Assembly: GCF_030227115.1 (NCBI RefSeq)
Contig: NZ_JASSUA010000004.1
Span: forward strand, 124,001-188,000
Direction: 5' to 3'
Length of the DNA: 64,000 nucleotides
From: Marinobacter sp. SS13-12
Lineage (GTDB): Bacteria > Pseudomonadota > Gammaproteobacteria > Pseudomonadales > Oleiphilaceae
The notes below the pieces were generated by a model. It ran no database searches. It saw nothing but the letters and a program-made list of their open reading frames with translations, and had not been told where the DNA came from. The position numbers and the translations under genes were made by a program. Positions 10,844 through 21,688 of this stretch are shown here, one piece after another (positions within the stretch are counted from its first letter, which is position 1; each line of letters begins with the position of its first letter).

Positions 10844-11785
10844 ATGTCAAAACGAACCCTTCGCATTGCAACCCGTAGCAGCGCCCTGGCGCTGTGGCAG
10901 GCGGAATTCATCAAATCCGAACTGGAACGGCTCAACGACAGCATCGAGGTTGAGCTGGTCAAGATCAAAACCCAGGGCGACAAAATCCTGGACGTACCGC
11001 TGGCCAAAATTGGCGGCAAGGGCCTGTTTGTCAAGGAACTGGAAGAGGCCATGCTGGCAGGTCAGGCGGATCTGGCCGTGCACTCCATGAAGGATGTACC
11101 CATGGAGTTCCCGGAAGGTCTCGGCCTGGTGGCTATCTGCGAACGAGAAGATCCCACCGACGCTTTCGTCAGCAATGACTTTGAAAACGTGGACGCGCTG
11201 CCCCACGGCGCTGTCGTGGGTACCGCCAGCCTGCGCCGTGAGGCCCAGCTTCGTGCCTATCGGCCGGACCTGGAAATCCGCACCCTGCGCGGCAACGTCA
11301 ATACCCGTCTGGCGAAGCTGGATGCCGGCGACTACAACGCCATCATACTGGCCAGCTCCGGGCTCAAACGCCTGGGCTTCCAGGAGCGTATCCGCTATTG
11401 CCTGCCGGACAGCATCTCTCTGCCCGCCGTGGGCCAGGGCGCACTGGGTATTGAGTGCCGGCTGGACGATGCCGAGCTGATCAGCATGCTGGACCCCCTG
11501 GATCACCGGGACACCTCGGATCGCGTCAAGGCGGAGCGGGCATTGAACCGTCGCCTGCAGGGTGGCTGCCAGGTGCCTATCGCCGCCTACGCCCTGCTGG
11601 AAGACGATGACACCCTGTGGCTGCGAGGCCTGGTGGGCGCCGTTGATGGCACCAAGGTGTTCCGGGTGGAAGGCCGCGCCCCCCGAAGCGAAGGCGAACG
11701 CCTGGGCCGCGAGCTGGCAGAAGACCTGCTCGCCCTGGGCGCAGACAAGGTACTGGCTGACATCTATGGCCACACCCCGACCTGA
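10844..11785 (+). CDS. hemC: Porphobilinogen deaminase (hydroxymethylbilane synthase)
   Basis: Joins four porphobilinogen molecules into hydroxymethylbilane for haem, sirohaem and other tetrapyrroles. The 313 residues begin with the typical [15 protein letters not shown] stretch. [11 protein letters not shown] and [10 protein letters not shown] are active-site segments, and the cysteine in [13 protein letters not shown] carries the dipyrromethane cofactor. I chose the ATG at 10844 over the longer open frame from 10787 because it fits the family N-terminus. It overlaps hemD by 20 bases. Confidence 0.97.
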   Translation: MSKRTLRIATRSSALALWQAEFIKSELERLNDSIEVELVKIKTQGDKILDVPLAKIGGKGLFVKELEEAMLAGQADLAVHSMKDVPMEFPEGLGLVAICEREDPTDAFVSNDFENVDALPHGAVVGTASLRREAQLRAYRPDLEIRTLRGNVNTRLAKLDAGDYNAIILASSGLKRLGFQERIRYCLPDSISLPAVGQGALGIECRLDDAELISMLDPLDHRDTSDRVKAERALNRRLQGGCQVPIAAYALLEDDDTLWLRGLVGAVDGTKVFRVEGRAPRSEGERLGRELAEDLLALGADKVLADIYGHTPT

Positions 11786-12578
11786 CTCCCCGCTGCTTGA
11801 AGGCCGGCGGATCCTTATCTGCCGGCCACAACCCGAGGCAGACCGCCTCGCCGCCAGCTTCCGTGATGCCGGCGCCGATGCGCGGGTATTGCCGCTGATT
11901 ACCCGGAAACCTCTTCCGGAAGACCCCGCTACCCGCACGCTCATCCTCAACCTGGATGAATTCTCCCATGTGATTGCCGTCAGCCCTTATGCCGCCAGCC
12001 TGCTGCTGGAATGGCTGGATACCTGGTGGCCGCAAACCCCTGAAGGCATAAACTGGTACGGCGTCGGGGCAGGAACCGCAGCGGTGCTGGCCAGCCATGG
12101 CCTGAATACCCGACAGCCGCAAACCGGCCATACCAGTGAAGATTTGCTACAGTTGCCAGAGCTGGCCACGCTGGACCATGAGAAAGTTCTGGTGGTGCGG
12201 GGGCAGGAAGGCCGCGAATTGATCCCGCAAACTCTGGAACAACGGGGCGCGCGGGTCACTATGCTGCCACTTTATCACCGGTATTGTCCCGACTATGATG
12301 AAGCCACACTGAGAGCGATGCTGAATGACTTTTCCCCCGAGGCCATCGTCACACTGTCGGGAGAAACATTGAACAATCTCATCGCACTAAGTGAAAATAC
12401 CGGCCATAATCTTGAAGATACTTTGCTGGTTGTCCCCGTCGAGCGGATTGCCGAACAAGCACGTCAGGCCGGCCTGCGGCGAACGTGCATACCAGGAAGC
12501 CTTGCCGATAGCACAATTGTGGCTGCAGTTGCCGAGCAACTTGCCAGCCTGGACGGTGGCTCCGGAAACACCAAGTAA
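11766..12578 (+). CDS. hemD: Uroporphyrinogen-III synthase
   Basis: Cyclises hydroxymethylbilane to uroporphyrinogen III. The family is divergent, but the N-terminal [17 protein letters not shown], the central [14 protein letters not shown] region, [13 protein letters not shown] and the C-terminal [11 protein letters not shown] segment match it. The reading frame is open far into hemC; the ATG at 11766 inside the hemC end gives 270 residues and implies translational coupling. hemX follows two bases after its stop. Confidence 0.9.
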   Translation: MATPRPDSPLLEGRRILICRPQPEADRLAASFRDAGADARVLPLITRKPLPEDPATRTLILNLDEFSHVIAVSPYAASLLLEWLDTWWPQTPEGINWYGVGAGTAAVLASHGLNTRQPQTGHTSEDLLQLPELATLDHEKVLVVRGQEGRELIPQTLEQRGARVTMLPLYHRYCPDYDEATLRAMLNDFSPEAIVTLSGETLNNLIALSENTGHNLEDTLLVVPVERIAEQARQAGLRRTCIPGSLADSTIVAAVAEQLASLDGGSGNTK

Positions 12579-12580
12579 GG

Positions 12581-13723
12581 ATGCCCGTGACAGAATCAAA
12601 AGCACAACTGCCCGCCCCGATTGCAAAGCCCCAGCAAACCCGGCAACGGCTGTGGCCTCTCTGGATCATCACCCTGCTGGCGCTTGCCCTGGCGATAGCG
12701 CTGGCGCTGTGGAGCTGGCAGCAGTGGAATAATTACCAGGCACTGCAGCAATCCATTACCAGCCTGGAAAGCGACACCGAGCAACTGGACCGCATGTACG
12801 GCCAGACCGGTAGTGAACAGAGCCAGCGCCTGCAGGCGCTGGAAGAAAAACTGGCGGAACAGCGCGAACTCATCGCCACCCAGCAACGCCAGATCGACCA
12901 TAATGCCCGCGAACTGCTGGAAGCCGGTAACCGCACCCGCACCGACTGGCTGCTGGCGGAAGCCGAATACCTGCTGCGGGTCGGCAACCAGCGCCTGATG
13001 ATTGAAAAGGATATCCGTGGCGCACTGGCGGCGCTGGAATCGGCTGATGAGGTTCTTGCCGAGTCCGACGATATTGGTGTCTACCCGGTACGCCAGCAAT
13101 TGGCAAAGGAAATTCTCGCCCTCAAAGGCCTGGCCGACGTCGACCGCACCGGGCTCTACCTGAAGCTGGAAGCGGCGATCGACAGCATTCACCAGCTCAC
13201 CGACAGCGCCCTGGTCCACGATCGTGCCCCCGGGTTTATCAGCGACAGCAACAGCCAGGAAAGTGCCAGCGCCGAGCCAGGGCTGGTGGCCGAAGCGTGG
13301 CACGAAGTCAAGCAAACCCTGTCACAGGTGGTTGTGGTCCGCAGGATGGATGAGCCGGTCAAACCCCTGCTCTCCCCGGAACAGAGCGCCTACGCCCGGC
13401 TCAATATCCAGTTGATGCTGGAAGAGGCGGAACTGGCAGTGCTGCGCGGCCACCAGGAGCTGTATTCCCGCGCCCTAACCAAGGCCAGCAACGCCATCAA
13501 CAACTGGTACGACAGCAGCAACAGCCGCATCATCGCCCTCTCCAAAACCCTGGAGGAGCTGTCGGACAGGAACGTTGACCCGGAACTGCCGGACATCAGT
13601 CGCTCCCTGGAACTGCTCAAGTCCCGCCTGGCAGGACGACTGGACAGCAACGAGAACGGTGAAAGCAACGAGGAAAACACGCAGGAAACCGGTAACAACG
13701 GCGAGCAGGGAGATGCCTCATGA
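12581..13723 (+). CDS. hemX: HemX-family membrane protein
   Basis: A 380-residue inner-membrane protein with one transmembrane segment (about 24-48), a coiled-coil stretch (about 50-110) and a large periplasmic domain. The C-terminus is rich in Glu, Asn and Gly. Members are often annotated as uroporphyrin-III methyltransferases, but I see no SAM-binding methyltransferase motif, so enzyme activity is doubtful. The ATG at 12581 sits on a TAAGGATG junction with hemD; a GTG six bases later is an alternative. It overlaps hemY by an ATGA junction. Confidence 0.87.
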   Translation: MPVTESKAQLPAPIAKPQQTRQRLWPLWIITLLALALAIALALWSWQQWNNYQALQQSITSLESDTEQLDRMYGQTGSEQSQRLQALEEKLAEQRELIATQQRQIDHNARELLEAGNRTRTDWLLAEAEYLLRVGNQRLMIEKDIRGALAALESADEVLAESDDIGVYPVRQQLAKEILALKGLADVDRTGLYLKLEAAIDSIHQLTDSALVHDRAPGFISDSNSQESASAEPGLVAEAWHEVKQTLSQVVVVRRMDEPVKPLLSPEQSAYARLNIQLMLEEAELAVLRGHQELYSRALTKASNAINNWYDSSNSRIIALSKTLEELSDRNVDPELPDISRSLELLKSRLAGRLDSNENGESNEENTQETGNNGEQGDAS

Positions 13724-14958
13724 TCCGCATTCTGCTGATCATCCTGATAGCCCTGTTGCTCGGCACCGCCCTTGCCATGGGGCTGCAGTACGACCTCGGC
13801 TATATTCGCATCAGTCTGGGCAACTACCTGGTTGAAACCAACTTCTGGATCGGTCTGGCGTTGCTGGTAGTGCTGGTTGTGGGCTCGGTAATGACCATCA
13901 ACCTGTTTCGCCGCCTGCGCCATGGCACCGGCATGGTTGCGGGCTGGCTGGCGCGCAGCAATGAACGCCGCGCACGTCGCCGCACCACCCAGGGCCTGCT
14001 GGCCCTGGCGGAAGGCAACTGGCCCCGTGCACGCAAGCTGCTCACCTCATCGGCGGAGCACGCCGATACGCCGCTCATCAATTATCTGGCCGCCGCCCAG
14101 GCCGCGTTTGAGTCCGGCGATCACGAAGCCGTTGACGAACTGCTGCGTAAAGCCTTTGAAAGCACCCCCGGGTCTGACATGGCCGTGGGCATCACCCAGG
14201 CCCAGCTGCAACTGGCGGGAAACCGCCTGGAGCAGGCCCTGGCGACATTGTTAAGGCTGCGCAAGCAGGCCCCCCATCATCCGTTCGTGCTCAAACTGCT
14301 GAAAAACACCTACGTTCGCCTGGAAGACTGGCGCGAACTCTCCCGCCTGCTGCCGGAAATCCGCAAGCGCAACCTGATGGACAGCGAAGAACTGGGCGAC
14401 CTGGAGCGACTGGTCTGGCACAACCTGCTGCAACGTGCTGCTGAAGAATGCCGGCGCCAGTCAGGCGATCCTTCCGCCTCGCTGGAGCCGCTGACCCGGC
14501 TGTGGGATGAACTGCCTGGCTTCCTGCGCCGTGACGAACACACCATCCGCGAATATGCGCGCTTGCTGGCGCAACTGGGCGACGAAGCCCAGGCCGAAAC
14601 TCTGTTGCGGAAAGTGTTGCGCAATCACTGGGGTGACGATCTGATCAATCTGTATGGACGGGTGAAGGGCCTGAAGCCGGACGAGCAGTTGTTGATTGCC
14701 GAACAATGGCTGAAAGACCGCCCTAATAATGCGGAACTGTTGCTGGCACTTGGTCGCCTGAGCCTGCGAAATGAACTCTGGGGCAAGGCCCGGGAATATT
14801 TTGAAACCAGCCTTCGTTTGCGCCGCAGTCGCGAAACCATGGCCGAACTGAGTCGCCTGAATGCCCATATGGGCGAAGGTGAGAACAGCGTGAAGCTGTT
14901 GATGCAGGGGTTGGTCAAGGACAGTGGGTTGCCGGATTTGCCGATGCCGAAGGCCTGA
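13720..14958 (+). CDS. hemY: HemY-family TPR membrane protein
   Basis: A 412-residue protein with two N-terminal membrane segments (about 5-25 and 43-63), followed by tetratricopeptide-like helical repeats. It belongs to the proteobacterial HemY group, named for its place in hem operons; it is unrelated to Gram-positive protoporphyrinogen oxidase HemY, and its biochemical role is not settled. Its start overlaps the hemX stop by four bases. It ends the hemCDXY operon, with two palindromic elements directly downstream. Confidence 0.9.
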   Translation: MIRILLIILIALLLGTALAMGLQYDLGYIRISLGNYLVETNFWIGLALLVVLVVGSVMTINLFRRLRHGTGMVAGWLARSNERRARRRTTQGLLALAEGNWPRARKLLTSSAEHADTPLINYLAAAQAAFESGDHEAVDELLRKAFESTPGSDMAVGITQAQLQLAGNRLEQALATLLRLRKQAPHHPFVLKLLKNTYVRLEDWRELSRLLPEIRKRNLMDSEELGDLERLVWHNLLQRAAEECRRQSGDPSASLEPLTRLWDELPGFLRRDEHTIREYARLLAQLGDEAQAETLLRKVLRNHWGDDLINLYGRVKGLKPDEQLLIAEQWLKDRPNNAELLLALGRLSLRNELWGKAREYFETSLRLRRSRETMAELSRLNAHMGEGENSVKLLMQGLVKDSGLPDLPMPKA

Positions 14959-14970
14959 AGTCACCGAGAA

Positions 14971-15066
14971 CCCACTTAGGTCGGATTAGCGAAGCGTAAT
15001 CCGACAAATGGCGGCAATATTCGAATATGGTGTCGGATTACGCTTCGCTAATCCGACCTACGTGGG
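14971..15066. repeat. Inverted-repeat element with 36-bp arms (intergenic, REP/MITE-like)
   Basis: Two 36-base arms (14971-15006 and 15031-15066) are inverted copies with a single mismatch, separated by a 24-base spacer. Each arm contains a smaller palindrome, TCGGATTA-GCGAAGCG-TAATCCGA, so the element can fold at two levels. It carries no coding sequence and sits 12 bases after the hemY stop. Similar intergenic sequences are, as I recall, common in gammaproteobacteria; its origin and function are unknown. It could act as a transcript end for the hem operon. Confidence 0.85.
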
Positions 15067-15109
15067 TTCGTTGCAAAACCCGATAATGGTCTTGTCAGAT
15101 CGGGCACGG

Positions 15110-15195
15110 GGTGGGGTGCCTTTTCTGGCGGGAAAAGGTGTCTGAGCGAAGCGAGTTCTTTTCCCATAAGAAAAGGTACCCCACCTCGGGACCAG
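15110..15195. repeat. Second imperfect palindromic element
   Basis: The left half begins GGTGGGGTGCCTTTTCT and continues into GGGAAAAG. The right half reads CTTTTCCC, then AAAAGGTACCCCACC, so the arms are inverted copies with a few mismatches. The centre (about 15138-15160) holds a short GAGCGAAGCGAG palindrome. It sits between hemY and the convergent flavin reductase gene and could end both transcripts; it has no T-tract typical of an intrinsic terminator. Confidence 0.6.
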
Positions 15196-15238
15196 CCACC
15201 CTAACCCGCAGGCTTCCTGGCATCAGGCACGCACCCGG

Positions 15239-16243
15239 CTAATCCCTGGGCGCGTACTCCAACACATCAGAGAAAAACGCCTTCTGCGGCAACCCGGCTT
15301 CAATCAACGCATCCATCAATGTATAAACCATCGTCGGCGAGCCGCTGGCGTGGACTTCCACGTTGTTCCAGTCCATGCCTGAAGCCAATACCGTGCGCAC
15401 CAGCTGATCATGGTGTCCGCCCCACTCGTTATCTTCGTCATCCCCGACCACCGGCAGGAAGGTAAACGGTGGCCAATCTTCCTGCCATCGCTGGGCGAGG
15501 GATCGAAGATACATGTCTTCGTGGCGGCGAACGCCCCAGTAGAACTTTACCGGCTTGTCGTAAGCCGTTTCCCGCAGGTAATCCACCAGGCTCTTCATCT
15601 GGGCGAAGCCGGTTCCGGCTGCGACCAGCAGCAGTGGCTTATCCGGAGCTGACGCAATGCAGGCGCGGCCATGTGGCATCTCAACGGTAACCTCGCCTCC
15701 GGAGGTAAGCGCATCAATCACTTTCTGCGCAGAGACCCATTCCGGGGTGGCCTGGATATGGAGCTCAACCAACTCTGCCGATGGGCTGCTGGCGATGGAG
15801 AAGTAGCAGGGGTCAGTGTCGGGCAGGTTTACCGAGAGGTACTGGCCGGCATGGAACGACAATTCCCGGCGACGGGGCAGTTGCAGTTCCACACGGTATA
15901 CATCGTGGTTGATGGAACGGACGTCCACCACCTTTGCCTGGAACTTGCGGGGCTGGTTGTCTCCGGCTGCCATAACGGCGTCTATCTCCAGTTCTAGGTC
16001 ACTGAGCGCGAGGGTACGGCACATCATCAGGCGCCCGGTGACCGGAATTGTATGTTGATTACGTGTGTTCAGGGCCTCGCCGCCGACCAGGCGGGCCTCA
16101 CAGAGCTCACACACCCCGTTGCGACATGCAGCGGGAACTGCGATGCCTGCCCGGCCAGCGGCGGCAAGCAGCGTCTCGTCAGCCACTGCTGTATACGATA
16201 ATTGCGCAGGCGAGAGGTGAATACGAAACGCTTCGCTGGCCAT
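15239..16243 (-). CDS. 2Fe-2S ferredoxin-NAD(P)H flavin reductase
   Basis: A 334-residue electron-transfer protein of the CDP-6-deoxy-3,4-glucoseen reductase/phenol hydroxylase reductase type. The N-terminal ferredoxin domain has CRNGVCELC and a later MMCRT cysteine as cluster ligands. An FAD domain (YFSIASSP) and an NAD(P)H domain (LLLVAAGTGFAQMKS) follow. The frame is open to 16303, but the ATG at 16243 lies one base after the ubiD stop, which fits coupling. In E. coli ubiD is followed by the flavin reductase gene fre, so a supporting redox role is plausible but not shown. Confidence 0.85.
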   Translation of the reverse strand: MASEAFRIHLSPAQLSYTAVADETLLAAAGRAGIAVPAACRNGVCELCEARLVGGEALNTRNQHTIPVTGRLMMCRTLALSDLELEIDAVMAAGDNQPRKFQAKVVDVRSINHDVYRVELQLPRRRELSFHAGQYLSVNLPDTDPCYFSIASSPSAELVELHIQATPEWVSAQKVIDALTSGGEVTVEMPHGRACIASAPDKPLLLVAAGTGFAQMKSLVDYLRETAYDKPVKFYWGVRRHEDMYLRSLAQRWQEDWPPFTFLPVVGDDEDNEWGGHHDQLVRTVLASGMDWNNVEVHASGSPTMVYTLMDALIEAGLPQKAFFSDVLEYAPRD

Positions 16244-16244
16244 A

Positions 16245-17732
16245 TCAATCGGGGCGGTCGGATGAAACTTCAATCCCCAGGCTGTCCCAGATGTCATCGA
16301 CACGCTTTTTCACGTCATCGGACATGGTAATGGGCGTGCCCCACTCCCGGTCGGTTTCTCCCGGCCACTTGCTGGTGGCGTCCATCCCCATTTTCGACCC
16401 CAGCCCGGACACCGGCGAGGCGAAATCCAGGTAGTCAATGGGGGTATTCTCCACCAGCAACGTATCCCGGGCCGGGTCCATCCGGGTGGTCATGGCCCAG
16501 ATCACGTCCTTCCAGTCCCGCGCGTTCACGTCATCGTCGGTAACAATCACGAACTTGGTGTACATAAACTGCCGCAGAAACGACCATACACCCATCATCA
16601 CCCGCTTGGCATGGCCGGGGTACTGTTTCTTCATGGTCACTACTGCAAGACGGTAGGAGCAGCCCTCAGGCGGCAGATAGAAATCCACGATCTCGGGGAA
16701 CTGCTTCTGCAGGATGGGGATAAACACCTCGTTCAGCGCCACCCCGAGAATCGCCGGCTCATCGGGCGGCCGACCCGTGTAGGTACTGTGGTAAATCGGG
16801 TCTTTGCGGTGAGTCATCCGCTCGACCGTGAATACCGGGAACTGATCCACTTCGTTGTAATAGCCGGTGTGGTCCCCGAACGGCCCTTCAGGCGCCATAT
16901 CATCCGGGTAGATAAAACCTTCCAGCACAATCTCGGCACTGGCCGGCACCTGCAGATCGCTGAGGCCACACTGCACCAGTTCGGTACGACCGCCCCGCAG
17001 CAGGCCGGCAAAGGCATATTCGGAGAGGCTATCCGGCACCGGTGTTACGGCACCGAGAATCGTCGCCGGGTCTGCCCCCAGGGCCACGGCCACCGGATAG
17101 GGTTGGCCCGGATTGGCCTTCTGGAACTCCTGGAAATCAAGCGCGCCCCCGCGGTGGCTGAGCCAGCGCATGATCAGCCGGTTACGACCGATGACCTGCT
17201 GCCGGTAGATGCCCAGGTTCTGGCGCTCCTTGTTCGGCCCGCGGGTAATCACCAGCGGCCAGGTCACCAACGGTCCGGCGTCGCCCGGCCAGCAGTGCTG
17301 CACCGGTATCTGATACAGGTCCACCTGATCTTTTTCGATCACCACGTCCTGACAGGGCGCGGAGCGAAGCACCTTGGGACTCATCCGCATCACCTGCCGG
17401 AACAGCGGCAGCTTTTCGATGGCGTCTTTGAAGCCCTTGGGGGGATCGGGTTCTTTCAGAAAAGCCAGCAGCTTGCCGATCTCCCGCAGCGCAGTGACGT
17501 CATTCTGCCCCATACCCATGGCCACGCGCTTAGGCGTGCCAAACAGATTGGCGAGCACGGGCATGTCATAACCTTTGGGATTCTCGAACAACAACGCAGG
17601 ACCACCTGCCCGCAGCGTGCGGTCGCAGATTTCGGTCATTTCCAGGTGGGGATCAACTTCCACTGAAATTCGTTTCAGCTCACCCAGCTTCTCAAGCTGG
17701 CCTATGAAGTCTCTCAGGTCGTTGTATTTCAT
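16245..17732 (-). CDS. ubiD: UbiD decarboxylase (3-octaprenyl-4-hydroxybenzoate carboxy-lyase)
   Basis: Decarboxylates the polyprenyl-4-hydroxybenzoate intermediate of ubiquinone synthesis using prenylated FMN. The 495 residues match E. coli UbiD. Conserved blocks include [25 protein letters not shown] with active-site acidic residues, and the C-terminal [13 protein letters not shown] region. No ubiX (prenyl-FMN synthase) is in the window. The start is ATG at 17732. It is the upstream gene of a two-gene unit with the flavin reductase. Confidence 0.97.
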   Translation of the reverse strand: MKYNDLRDFIGQLEKLGELKRISVEVDPHLEMTEICDRTLRAGGPALLFENPKGYDMPVLANLFGTPKRVAMGMGQNDVTALREIGKLLAFLKEPDPPKGFKDAIEKLPLFRQVMRMSPKVLRSAPCQDVVIEKDQVDLYQIPVQHCWPGDAGPLVTWPLVITRGPNKERQNLGIYRQQVIGRNRLIMRWLSHRGGALDFQEFQKANPGQPYPVAVALGADPATILGAVTPVPDSLSEYAFAGLLRGGRTELVQCGLSDLQVPASAEIVLEGFIYPDDMAPEGPFGDHTGYYNEVDQFPVFTVERMTHRKDPIYHSTYTGRPPDEPAILGVALNEVFIPILQKQFPEIVDFYLPPEGCSYRLAVVTMKKQYPGHAKRVMMGVWSFLRQFMYTKFVIVTDDDVNARDWKDVIWAMTTRMDPARDTLLVENTPIDYLDFASPVSGLGSKMGMDATSKWPGETDREWGTPITMSDDVKKRVDDIWDSLGIEVSSDRPD

Positions 17733-17861
17733 CGGCTGCTCCGGTTGATTCCGGCATTGTACGCGAATTCTGTGGTTTTGGTTTGGCTCTGGTGTCGGGC
17801 TGGGTGCGGGAACAGGGCGAGAGATTATTAGGTGTGATCAGCGCGCGCAATGCCCTGGATC

Positions 17862-17970
17862 GGTAACGCCGGGGATCGTCTCCCCGGACCGTGCATTGCC
17901 ATGGATGGCAATGCCGAGCCCCCATGGATGGGTTCACGGCGTGTCCGGGGAGACGATTCCCGGCGTTACC
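17862..17970. repeat. Structured palindromic element (109 bp) with two internal hairpins
   Basis: Outer arms 17862-17888 and 17944-17970 are inverted 27-base copies with one mismatch. Inside is a perfect hairpin, GCATTGCC-ATGGAT-GGCAATGC (17893-17914), and a second weaker one around CCCCCATGGATGGG (17919-17932). The repeated ATGGAT/ATCCAT loop and the two-hairpin layout recur, in opposite orientation and with different stem sequences, at 43282-43399. It lies between convergent-facing ends of rho and the start of ubiD on the same strand. Confidence 0.8.
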
Positions 17971-18017
17971 AGCCCCAGAAGCAAATGCGCAAAGAGGGCT
18001 GAAACCAAAAACCAAAC

Positions 18018-19280
<1,263 letters not shown>

Positions 19281-19630
19281 AGGTTATTAGATTGTCAGGA
19301 ATGGAAGTAAACGAACATTGGAATGACAGGGGCGCCCGTGAACAGATTGGTCAGGTATACGTTGGTCTAGGTGCTGGCCAGATGGAGCAACCGGTGTAGA
19401 TGGAGTCCGGAGTAGTACTGAAGCCAGAGACAGGAAGAACAACCGTTCGCCGGGCAAGAAGGATCATCAGCCACCTTGCGTATCAATGTCAAGTGATGTT
19501 GCACACTTTTGAACCGATTTCCGGTTTTCCGGGCACCGGCACCCCTCCCCCTGAAGAGTTACTCCCCTTCCATTCATTACCCCCGATGAGGATACTGTCA
19601 GAATGACTTCACATTTTTCGGAGAAACTCC
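19281..19630. promoter_or_regulatory. Divergent intergenic region between rho and moaB
   Basis: This 350-base gap must hold the promoter and leader of rho (leftward) and the promoter of moaB (rightward). rho genes often have long leaders used for autoregulation, which is consistent with this length but not proven. I found no convincing Moco riboswitch structure, no tRNA and no supported small gene. A GGAG ribosome-binding site precedes the moaB ATG. Confidence 0.4.
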
Positions 19631-20203
19631 ATGAGCAGTGATACCACCAGCGACCTGAAACCTCTGAACATCGCCTTGCTGACCGTGTCTGACAGCCGTG
19701 GCATCGCAGAAGACTCTTCGGGGCAGTTCCTGGAAAACAGCATCATTGAAGCAGGCCACAGGCTGGTTGCCCGACGCATCCTGCCAGACGATGTGTACCT
19801 GGTGCGGGCACTGATGTCAGGGTGGATTGCAGACCCGGAAATCAATGTGGCGATCATCACCGGCGGCACCGGATTCCACGAGCGCGACAGCACTCCCGAA
19901 GCCGTCACGCCATTGCTGGACAAGGCCATTGAAGGGTTTGGCGAGGAATTCCGCCGCCTGTCCGCCAGCGAGATCGGCACGTCCACCATTCAGTCCCGCG
20001 CTTTTGGCGGACTGGCTAATCACACCGTGATTTTCTGCCTGCCCGGCTCTACCGGCGCCTGCCGTACCGGCTGGAACGGCATTCTGAACACCCAACTGGA
20101 CAGCCGCCATGGCCCCTGTAATTTCTCGGCCCTCGCCCTCGGTAAGCCGGACAAGCCTTTCGACCGCATCAACCAGGTCATTGGCGAGCGCTCGGAGCGA
20201 TAA
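19631..20203 (+). CDS. moaB: Molybdopterin adenylyltransferase-like MoaB
   Basis: A 190-residue MogA/MoaB-fold protein for molybdenum cofactor maturation, in which molybdopterin is adenylylated before metal insertion by MoeA. The nucleotide/pterin site motif ITGGTGFHERDSTPEA is intact, as is FCLPGSTGACRTGWNGIL. The start ATG at 19631 follows GGAGAAACTCC. It is first in a tight moaB-moeA-moaD-moaE cluster, three bases before moeA. Confidence 0.95.
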   Translation: MSSDTTSDLKPLNIALLTVSDSRGIAEDSSGQFLENSIIEAGHRLVARRILPDDVYLVRALMSGWIADPEINVAIITGGTGFHERDSTPEAVTPLLDKAIEGFGEEFRRLSASEIGTSTIQSRAFGGLANHTVIFCLPGSTGACRTGWNGILNTQLDSRHGPCNFSALALGKPDKPFDRINQVIGERSER

Positions 20204-20206
20204 TCC

Positions 20207-21421
20207 ATGGCAAGTTCTGACCTGATTCCCGTTGACGATGCCATTGACCATCTCCTCGCCCGCGCCCGCCCGGTCGCACAGACGCAAACCGTGGATCTGG
20301 CAGACAGCCTGGACCGGGTTCTGGCCCGGGATTACACGGTTCCGGCGGATGTACCGCCTGCTGACAATAGCGCGGTGGATGGTTACGCCGTACGAGCCGG
20401 GGACCTTTCCAGCGAAGCCGTGTTGCAGGTTTCCGGGCGAGTAGCCGCCGGCCAGGCACCCGGATCGCTTCAGCCCGGCACCGCGGTGCGGATTTTTACC
20501 GGCTCGGAGATCCCTGAAGGCGCAGACTCGGTGGTCATGCAGGAGCGGGTCACCGTGACCGATGGTGGCATCACCATCAACGCAACGGTAAGCGAAGGCC
20601 AGAATATCCGCCGCCAGGGGCAGGACCTGGCCCGGGGTGAGCTGGCACTGGCCAAAGGCACCAGGATCCGGGCCCAGGAGATGGGCCTGCTGGGATCCAT
20701 GGGCGTGGCCGAAGTTACCGTGTACGCGAAACTGAAAGTCGCCATCCTTAACACCGGTGATGAGCTGGTAGCCCCCGGGCAACCTCTGGCGCCCGGTCAG
20801 ATCTATAATTCCAACCAGTTTACCCTGCTGGGGCTGCTGGCGAAGGCTGGCTGCGATGTATCGCTGTGTGAAACCCTGGCAGACACCCGGGAGGCGACCG
20901 GCAGCACGCTCAAAAGGGCGGCCGCAGAGTCTGACCTGATCATCACCACCGGCGGCGTTTCGGTGGGCGAAGAAGATCATGTACGGGCAGTGCTGGAGGA
21001 GTCCGGCGATCTGTCCCTGTGGCGCATGGCCAGCAAACCCGGCAAGCCGCTGGCGTTCGGCGCGATGGACGGTACCCCGGTTCTGGGCCTGCCCGGCAAT
21101 CCTGCGGCGGTGCTGGTCACCTTTATGGTGGTGGGCATGCCGTTTATTCGCGCCTGTCAGGGCCGGGAAGGCGTTACCATTCATGGCGAACGGATGCCGG
21201 CCGGGTTTTCGATCGAGAAGCCTTCAATTCGCCGGGAGTATGTCCGCGCCCGCAAAAGCCTCGGCGATGACGGCCCGGTGATAATGGCCTACCCTAATCA
21301 GAGCTCTGGTGTGCTGAGTTCGGCGTGCTGGGCTGACGGGCTGGCTGTGGTGCCGGAGAACCAGACCATCGGCCAGGGAGATATTATTAGCTACTACTCG
21401 TTTGCGGAGCTGCTGGAATAA
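20207..21421 (+). CDS. moeA: Molybdopterin molybdenumtransferase
   Basis: Inserts molybdate into adenylylated molybdopterin. The 404 residues cover all MoeA domains: the N-terminal PPADNSAVDGYAVRA block, the central IFTGSEIPEGADSVVMQE segment and the MogA-like catalytic part with ITTGGVSVGEEDHV and LGLPGNPAAVLVTF. The start is ATG at 20207, directly after moaB, and moaD begins two bases after its stop, indicating one operon. Confidence 0.97.
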   Translation: MASSDLIPVDDAIDHLLARARPVAQTQTVDLADSLDRVLARDYTVPADVPPADNSAVDGYAVRAGDLSSEAVLQVSGRVAAGQAPGSLQPGTAVRIFTGSEIPEGADSVVMQERVTVTDGGITINATVSEGQNIRRQGQDLARGELALAKGTRIRAQEMGLLGSMGVAEVTVYAKLKVAILNTGDELVAPGQPLAPGQIYNSNQFTLLGLLAKAGCDVSLCETLADTREATGSTLKRAAAESDLIITTGGVSVGEEDHVRAVLEESGDLSLWRMASKPGKPLAFGAMDGTPVLGLPGNPAAVLVTFMVVGMPFIRACQGREGVTIHGERMPAGFSIEKPSIRREYVRARKSLGDDGPVIMAYPNQSSGVLSSACWADGLAVVPENQTIGQGDIISYYSFAELLE

Positions 21422-21423
21422 CC

Positions 21424-21687
21424 ATGACTGCGGACAATACCATTACTGTGAAGTTTTTTGCCCGCCTACGGGAAGAGCTGGATACCGCGTCGCTTACGGT
21501 AGAGGCGGAATCCGGGCTGACAGCAGGCAGATTGCTGCACAGCCTTGCCGCAAGGGGTGGGAACTGGACTCAGCTGGATGGCGCGCAACCGGTGATGATT
21601 GCGGTCAATCAGGTGATGACGAAGCCGGACAAGGTGTTGCAGCCTGGCGATGAGGTGGCGTTTTTCCCGCCGGTAACAGGAGGCTGA
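21424..21687 (+). CDS. moaD: Molybdopterin synthase small subunit
   Basis: An 87-residue ubiquitin-like sulfur carrier. It ends in the required Gly-Gly (FFPPVTGG), which is adenylylated and thiocarboxylated before sulfur is passed to the pterin in MoaE. The beta-grasp opening ITVKFFARLREELD fits the family. Its activating enzyme MoeB is not in the window. The stop codon is one base before the moaE start, with the moaE ribosome-binding site inside moaD. Confidence 0.96.
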   Translation: MTADNTITVKFFARLREELDTASLTVEAESGLTAGRLLHSLAARGGNWTQLDGAQPVMIAVNQVMTKPDKVLQPGDEVAFFPPVTGG

Positions 21688-21688
21688 T

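Noticed and set aside
17692..18015. A 107-residue frame on the minus strand
   Set aside because: Most of it is a translation of the palindromic element between rho and ubiD, and it overlaps the ubiD start; no family match is apparent.
19400..19606. A 68-residue frame upstream of moaB
   Set aside because: No ribosome-binding site, no family pattern and no support from context.
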